A stretch of DNA of 36,830 nucleotides, from assembly GCA_026390285.1 (NCBI GenBank), contig JAPLGH010000074.1, positions 1 through 36,830 on the forward strand. Reading direction: 5' to 3'. The notes below the pieces were generated by a model. That model did not search any database. It saw only the letters and a list, made by a program, of their open reading frames with translations, and had not been told where the DNA came from. This document shows positions 33,154 to 36,830 of this stretch, piece by piece (the first letter of the stretch is position 1; each line of letters begins with the position of its first letter). Origin of the DNA: Caldisericota bacterium (GTDB lineage: Bacteria; Caldisericota; Caldisericia; Cryosericales; Cryosericaceae). The position numbers and the translations under genes were made by a program.

Positions 33154-33570
33154 TTGAACAAGCGCTTGTTGTGGTCACGTATCCTGTGCATCGTCGAGCT
33201 CGCCATGATACCAATCGAGGTTGCACTCGTCAATGTCACGGCCCGCGTATCTGGTTGGTTTGCCACCGCACTCTCGCTCGCGCTCTCCTTCCTTCCTGGA
33301 CTCGGAAGCGGACTCGTGGCCCTCGGCGCTTTCCTCGGCAACAGCCGCTACCGCAGATTCATGTACGGTGCTTCTGTGCTGACATTGTGCGGCATAATTG
33401 CACTGTTCCTTGTGGCTGGCAATGTTGAAGCCCCCGCTGTCGCATCGTGGGGATTTGCCGCCTATGCATATCCCATCGGTGCGATCATGAGTCTTGTGGG
33501 CGCTGGGCTAGTTCTCGTCGAGTCCTTCCATAGACCACCTGTCCCCAAAGACAACGTCGAGAGGGCATAG
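33154..33570 (+). CDS. Small four-helix membrane protein, MNKR.LWSRI family, paralogue 4
   Basis: 138 aa from the TTG at 33154, chosen because GGAGGCGGTTCC and the following codons align with the starts of the other three paralogues; the ORF track extends further upstream into the DUF998-like gene. It has MNKRLLWSRILCIVELAM, VALGAFLGNSRYRRFMYGA, EAP, YPIGAIMSLVGAGLVLVESFHRPP. It is closest to paralogue 1 over the second half. TTG start is unusual within the family and may lower expression. Confidence 0.7.
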   Translation: MNKRLLWSRILCIVELAMIPIEVALVNVTARVSGWFATALSLALSFLPGLGSGLVALGAFLGNSRYRRFMYGASVLTLCGIIALFLVAGNVEAPAVASWGFAAYAYPIGAIMSLVGAGLVLVESFHRPPVPKDNVERA

Positions 33571-33730
33571 GTGCACGGAATGACCATTTCTCCGGGAACA
33601 TGATTCATTGGGCAGGCGCAGACAATAGACTCCCGTCGCATGCGCGGTCACGCGCTGCTGGCTCCGGTCAGTATCCTATGCGGCAACATTGCACTGTGCT
33701 GCTGTTTCACTGTGTGAGGAGGTACCTACA

Positions 33731-34225
33731 ATGATCGCATGGCTGATGAGCCTCGTTGCGGGAGTCAATGACACTTTGTGGAAGCATCTACCAGGCTTCT
33801 TCGTGCCGGGTTTGTTCCTACAGCTTCTCCTCGGTGTCGCCCTGCTTCTCCTGTATGACGCCGCCTTGTGGGTTACAGACCGGCGTCTGAGACACCCACA
33901 GTCGTCCCGCACGAGTCTGCCGTATCTCCTGCTGGACTACGCCGTCTTCTTCGAAGTAATGGGCTGGTACACGAACTACGGCAAGAACCCGTTTGGTCTG
34001 CTCTGCGCCACATCCCTGAGTCTGGCAGCTTTCCTGTTAGTGCGCCTAGCCCCAGCGTTCGTCCTCGGCCACCTGACTACTGCTCCAGATGACCAGCGTC
34101 ATGCGTGGCACTCTGTCGTCGGCATCGGGGGACGTATCCTCTGCCTGATAGCCTTCGCAACGGCGATCCCACTGCTCTTGCTGTGCCTATGGTGGTTGTT
34201 TGTGGTGACGTTCATCAACTCATGA
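33731..34225 (+). CDS. Unrecognised membrane protein
   Basis: 164 aa from the ATG at 33731, behind GAGGAGG and an eight-base spacer. Four hydrophobic segments: near 15-35 (GFFVPGLFLQLLLGVALLLL), 60-80, 95-115 and 135-160. It is not a member of the MNKR family and I do not recognise it. It stands alone, 160 bp after paralogue 4; that gap holds no feature I can support. Confidence 0.6.
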   Translation: MIAWLMSLVAGVNDTLWKHLPGFFVPGLFLQLLLGVALLLLYDAALWVTDRRLRHPQSSRTSLPYLLLDYAVFFEVMGWYTNYGKNPFGLLCATSLSLAAFLLVRLAPAFVLGHLTTAPDDQRHAWHSVVGIGGRILCLIAFATAIPLLLLCLWWLFVVTFINS

Positions 34226-34371
34226 CACCCTTTGACCTCGTCCTGCCGGGAAGTGAGCACAACCCTAGCCCGGGAACACCTACGATGGCCCTATCTACTG
34301 CCCATCACGTCCGAAAGAAGGGCCACCGGTGAAAGCCATTGGACGTGGATGCTCCTGCTGGGCATTGGCTC

Positions 34372-34529
34372 CTACACCATCCCCGCCCGGGCGAAGCTGA
34401 AGTAGTCCTGGCGGGCACGGCCCACGATGATATGGTCCAGGACACGCTCGCCGACGTACTTGAGGGCCCGGTGATCTTGTTGGTGGTGTCGATGTCCTCC
34501 ACGGAGGGGTCACATTCTTATCTGGAGTG
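34372..34529 (-). pseudogene. Degenerate RadC C-terminal remnant, copy 2
   Basis: On the minus strand it encodes SVEDIDTTNKIT, then after a one-base deletion LKYVGERVLDHIIVGRARQD and YFSFARAGMV before a TAG. It is the same segment, orientation and length as copy 1 (26574-26732). Both copies share the upstream CACTCC.GATA.GA.TGTGACC with the same lost HPSGD motif, so they descend from one already broken ancestor. The 34226-34371 stretch before it shows nothing further. Confidence 0.75.
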
Positions 34530-34548
34530 AAATCTCACAGACATTAGA

Positions 34549-34574
34549 GGGGCTACACGTCTTCGTCTAGCCCC
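34549..34574. terminator. Strong hairpin after the BNR surface protein gene
   Basis: GGGGCTA (34549-34555) pairs with TAGCCCC (34568-34574), with an inner ACG/CGT stem and TCTT loop. It is 27 bp after the stop of the minus-strand surface protein gene. It lacks a U tract, so its role as terminator is likely but not certain. Confidence 0.5.
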
Positions 34575-34600
34575 GTTGTCTTCTATTCGAAGGGAGACGC

Positions 34601-36830
34601 TTATTGCTGGTACGTGATCGTTACCGTCTTGGTCGCATCTGTCCAGATGACAGAGCAGCCAAGATTCTCGGAGACGAATCTCAGGGGAAGCATGGTCCTG
34701 CCGCTGATGATCTCCGGGACCACCTTGATGTTGGTCGAATCGATGGGGGTGCTGATGCCTCTCACGGTCGCCCGACTCTTGCCGATCCAGAGTTGGAGGG
34801 AGGTACTCCCAAGATTCACGGTTGCCTTGCCGGCAGTTCCATCCCAGCCGACAGTTCCACCGAGCGCTTCGATGATTGCGCGTATGGGGACAAGGGTCCG
34901 TCCATTCTTGATGACGGGAGGAGAATCCAGCTTCTTCGAACTCCCACTGACGGTGAACGTGGTCTTCCCTATCTGAAGAACGATGACGGTCTCCTTCCTG
35001 TTCGGCTCAAACCTTGCCTGGATGACATGATCTGCCCTGACGCTGGTGAACGCATAGGAGGAGACGGGGCCCCGTGATATTCTATCGACGGTGACATCAG
35101 CGATGTGGTAGCCGGCATTCGGAGTAATGGTGAATGTCGTGCTCTCATCTTGAGCAGCGGTCTGCCGGGTGTTGGGAGTCATGGTGCCACCGGATCCGAA
35201 CGAAGGCGTCAGCGTGTACGCTGGCGGGTTGGTGAAATTGGCGGTGACGGTCTTGTCCGCATCGATGGTAATGGTAGCCAGGTTCTCCGTGCCGCTGAGA
35301 TCACCAGACCAGCCAGCGAAGCTGTAGCCCGTCGCAGGCCTAGCAGTAAGAGTGACCACCGTACCAGAGAGATATGAAGACTGATCAGGAGATCTCGCAA
35401 TGGTGCCGCCCGAAGCAGGAGAAGAGGTCGTGGCAAGCGTGTAGGAAGGCACAGCGCCGTACCGGAAGACACCACCGCTACCGGTGCCAACGTAGACAGT
35501 ACTGGGTGCGAGGGGATTGATGGCAAGAGCACAGGCATACAGACTGGTGAGGTTCTTGTTCATTGCCGTCCAGGTGGTACCGCTATCGGTGGAGCAGAGG
35601 ACGCCGCTACCACCGGTACTTGCGTAGAGAGTCGTGGGCGCAAGCGGATCAATGACAAGAGACGTAACCTTCTCCTTGACAAGGTCAGTGCTCACCATCC
35701 TCCAAGTCGTACCGGTGTCGGTCGAACGGAAGACGCCAGTGTCGGTGTCAGCATAGAGGATTGTCGGGTTGAGGGGGTCGATGACAAGAAACTGGACAGT
35801 CGTGGAGGCAAGACCAGCGTTCACGGCTGTCCAGGTCGTGCCGCTGTCCGTGGAGCGAAAGACGCAATCCTGAGTGCCAGCGTAGAGAGTCGTCGTGGTG
35901 ACCGGGTCGATAACAAGGAACTGGATGTACTCACCAGCGAGATCCGCGTTCACCGCCGTCCAGGTAGCGCCGCTGTCCGTAGATCGAATGACGCCACCAT
36001 AGGTACCACCGTACAGAATCGTGGGGGTGACGGGGTCGATGGCAAGAGACTGGACGTCACTCACTCCCGTCCAGGTAGCGCCGCTGTCGGTGGAGCGCAA
36101 GATACAGCAGTCATTGTGGTTATCGGACGTCTGTGCATACAGGGTCGTGGGAGTGCACGGATCGACGACAAGATTGAAGGCGGAGTAGGGACCCCAGATG
36201 AAATCCGCGGTGTTCAGGCCCTTCCAGGTAGCGCCGCTGTCCGTGGAGCGGCGGATGTCCGTATCAGTCACGGCATAGATGGTCGTGGGAGTGAGGGGAT
36301 CGATGGCAAGACGCCGGACCCACGTATTGGTTATGCCAGCGTTCGCGGCCCTCCAGGTGGTACCACTGTCAGTGGAACGGAAGATGCCGCCAGGCGCCCT
36401 CACATAGCCCGTGCAACCGACATACAGAATGGCAGGGGTAACGGCGTCTATGACAAGACAATTGGCAGATTCGCTGGCGATCCCATTGTTCACAGCTGTC
36501 CAGGTGGTACCACTGTTCGTGGAGCGAAAGATACCTCCGGTTTCAGTACAGGCGTAGAGGGTCGTGGGGGTGAGGGGATCGATAGTGAGAGACAGGATCC
36601 ACTTGCTGGCAAGACCAGTATTCACCGCTGTCCAGGTAGCGCCGCTGTCTCTCGAGCGGAAGATACCATCCTGAGTGCCGGCGTAGAGGATGGTGCGGGA
36701 GAGAGGGTCGATGACAAGAGATGTGACGCCCTCTTTGCTGATGGTGGTCCTCAGGCCGGACCAGTGGGCACCACTGTCCGTAGAACGAAGGACACCTTCG
36801 CCAAAGGTGCCGGCATACAGGGTCGTTGGG
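34601..36830 (-). CDS. Large surface protein: BNR/sialidase-like repeats, Big-like repeats, copper amine oxidase N-terminal domain (5' end outside window)
   Basis: At least 742 aa; the reading frame stays open to the window edge, so the ORF-track start at 36625 is internal and the true start lies outside. About ten repeats of ~50 residues alternate LAIDPLTPTTLYAGT with RSTDSGTTWTAVN; these are BNR-type (Asp-box-like) blades of one or more beta-propellers. Next come two repeats of the divergent InlB B type (GTVVTLTARPATGYSFAGWS; STTFTITPNAGYHIADVTV). The C-terminal ~125 residues form a copper-amine-oxidase-N-like domain in two halves (NGRTLVPIRAIIEALGG; GRTMLPLRFVSENLG), which in Firmicutes and allies anchors or binds at the cell surface. 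Presumed secreted; ligand unknown. A sialidase activity is not supported by repeats alone. Confidence 0.85.
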   Translation of the reverse strand, partial: PTTLYAGTFGEGVLRSTDSGAHWSGLRTTISKEGVTSLVIDPLSRTILYAGTQDGIFRSRDSGATWTAVNTGLASKWILSLTIDPLTPTTLYACTETGGIFRSTNSGTTWTAVNNGIASESANCLVIDAVTPAILYVGCTGYVRAPGGIFRSTDSGTTWRAANAGITNTWVRRLAIDPLTPTTIYAVTDTDIRRSTDSGATWKGLNTADFIWGPYSAFNLVVDPCTPTTLYAQTSDNHNDCCILRSTDSGATWTGVSDVQSLAIDPVTPTILYGGTYGGVIRSTDSGATWTAVNADLAGEYIQFLVIDPVTTTTLYAGTQDCVFRSTDSGTTWTAVNAGLASTTVQFLVIDPLNPTILYADTDTGVFRSTDTGTTWRMVSTDLVKEKVTSLVIDPLAPTTLYASTGGSGVLCSTDSGTTWTAMNKNLTSLYACALAINPLAPSTVYVGTGSGGVFRYGAVPSYTLATTSSPASGGTIARSPDQSSYLSGTVVTLTARPATGYSFAGWSGDLSGTENLATITIDADKTVTANFTNPPAYTLTPSFGSGGTMTPNTRQTAAQDESTTFTITPNAGYHIADVTVDRISRGPVSSYAFTSVRADHVIQARFEPNRKETVIVLQIGKTTFTVSGSSKKLDSPPVIKNGRTLVPIRAIIEALGGTVGWDGTAGKATVNLGSTSLQLWIGKSRATVRGISTPIDSTNIKVVPEIISGRTMLPLRFVSENLGCSVIWTDATKTVTITYQQ

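Noticed and set aside
35500-36830. Regular repeats resembling a CRISPR array
   Set aside because: The period is about 150 bp, in frame with codons, and translates to BNR repeats; there are no short identical repeats with unique spacers.

Overview
This 36.8 kb window is bacterial chromosome of fairly high GC, with many GTG starts, strong GGAGG ribosome binding sites and tight gene spacing. I could not run a database search, so taxonomy is an impression only. Copper-amine-oxidase-N type surface domains, a Usp-fused GpgS-like glycosyltransferase and DUF2339/DUF3999 proteins would fit a deep-branching, fermentative anaerobe-like lineage (Caldisericota/Cryosericum is one guess, low confidence). 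No phage, plasmid, CRISPR or intact transposase gene was seen.

Layout. (1) 0-3.6 kb: a glucosyl-3-phosphoglycerate synthase-like protein followed by a GH13 glycosidase, suggesting glucosylglycerate or related alpha-glucoside metabolism. They converge on a membrane PAS protein with no output domain. (2) 4.7-9.3 kb: a compact four-gene sugar operon with a GH4 glycosidase, a GPH-type sugar:cation symporter, a PIG-L/LmbE deacetylase and a BadF/NagK-type kinase. Together these could form a PTS-independent route for an N-acetylated disaccharide. (3) 9.4-18.2 kb: mixed housekeeping and accessory genes: tRNA-Gln(TTG) with a clear promoter, TraX-like protein, small exported or membrane proteins, GNAT, DUF2007-like protein, HGSNAT-like acyltransferase, MGMT-type alkyltransferase, TauE/SafE permease and MutM. 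This stretch also holds decayed genes: a radical SAM/SPASM-like gene and a DUF3298-type lipoprotein gene each split by a frameshift, and a small copper-amine-oxidase-like fragment.

(4) 18.2-26.5 kb, all on the minus strand: a two-component system (OmpR-type regulator and histidine kinase) and a MacAB-like ABC system (long-hairpin adaptor, ATPase, permease, secreted protein, then a second near-identical ATPase). The regulator promoter and the adaptor promoter share the same 11-bp-spaced direct repeat, which ties the two-component system to the ABC operon. (5) 26.5-34.6 kb: an island-like region bracketed by two degenerate RadC C-terminal remnants in the same orientation. Inside are four paralogues of a small four-helix membrane protein (starts MNKR.LWSRI), a DUF2339/DUF3999 membrane pair, a DUF998-like protein and one unrecognised membrane protein. 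Two of the paralogues have a conserved leader of about 187 bp. (6) 34.6 kb to the end: the 3' part of a large surface protein with about ten BNR-type propeller repeats, two InlB-B/Big-like repeats and a C-terminal copper-amine-oxidase-N domain. It runs off the window.

The most interesting signals are the sugar operon's unusual enzyme combination, the shared response-regulator box, and the RadC-bracketed paralogue island with its repeated leader.
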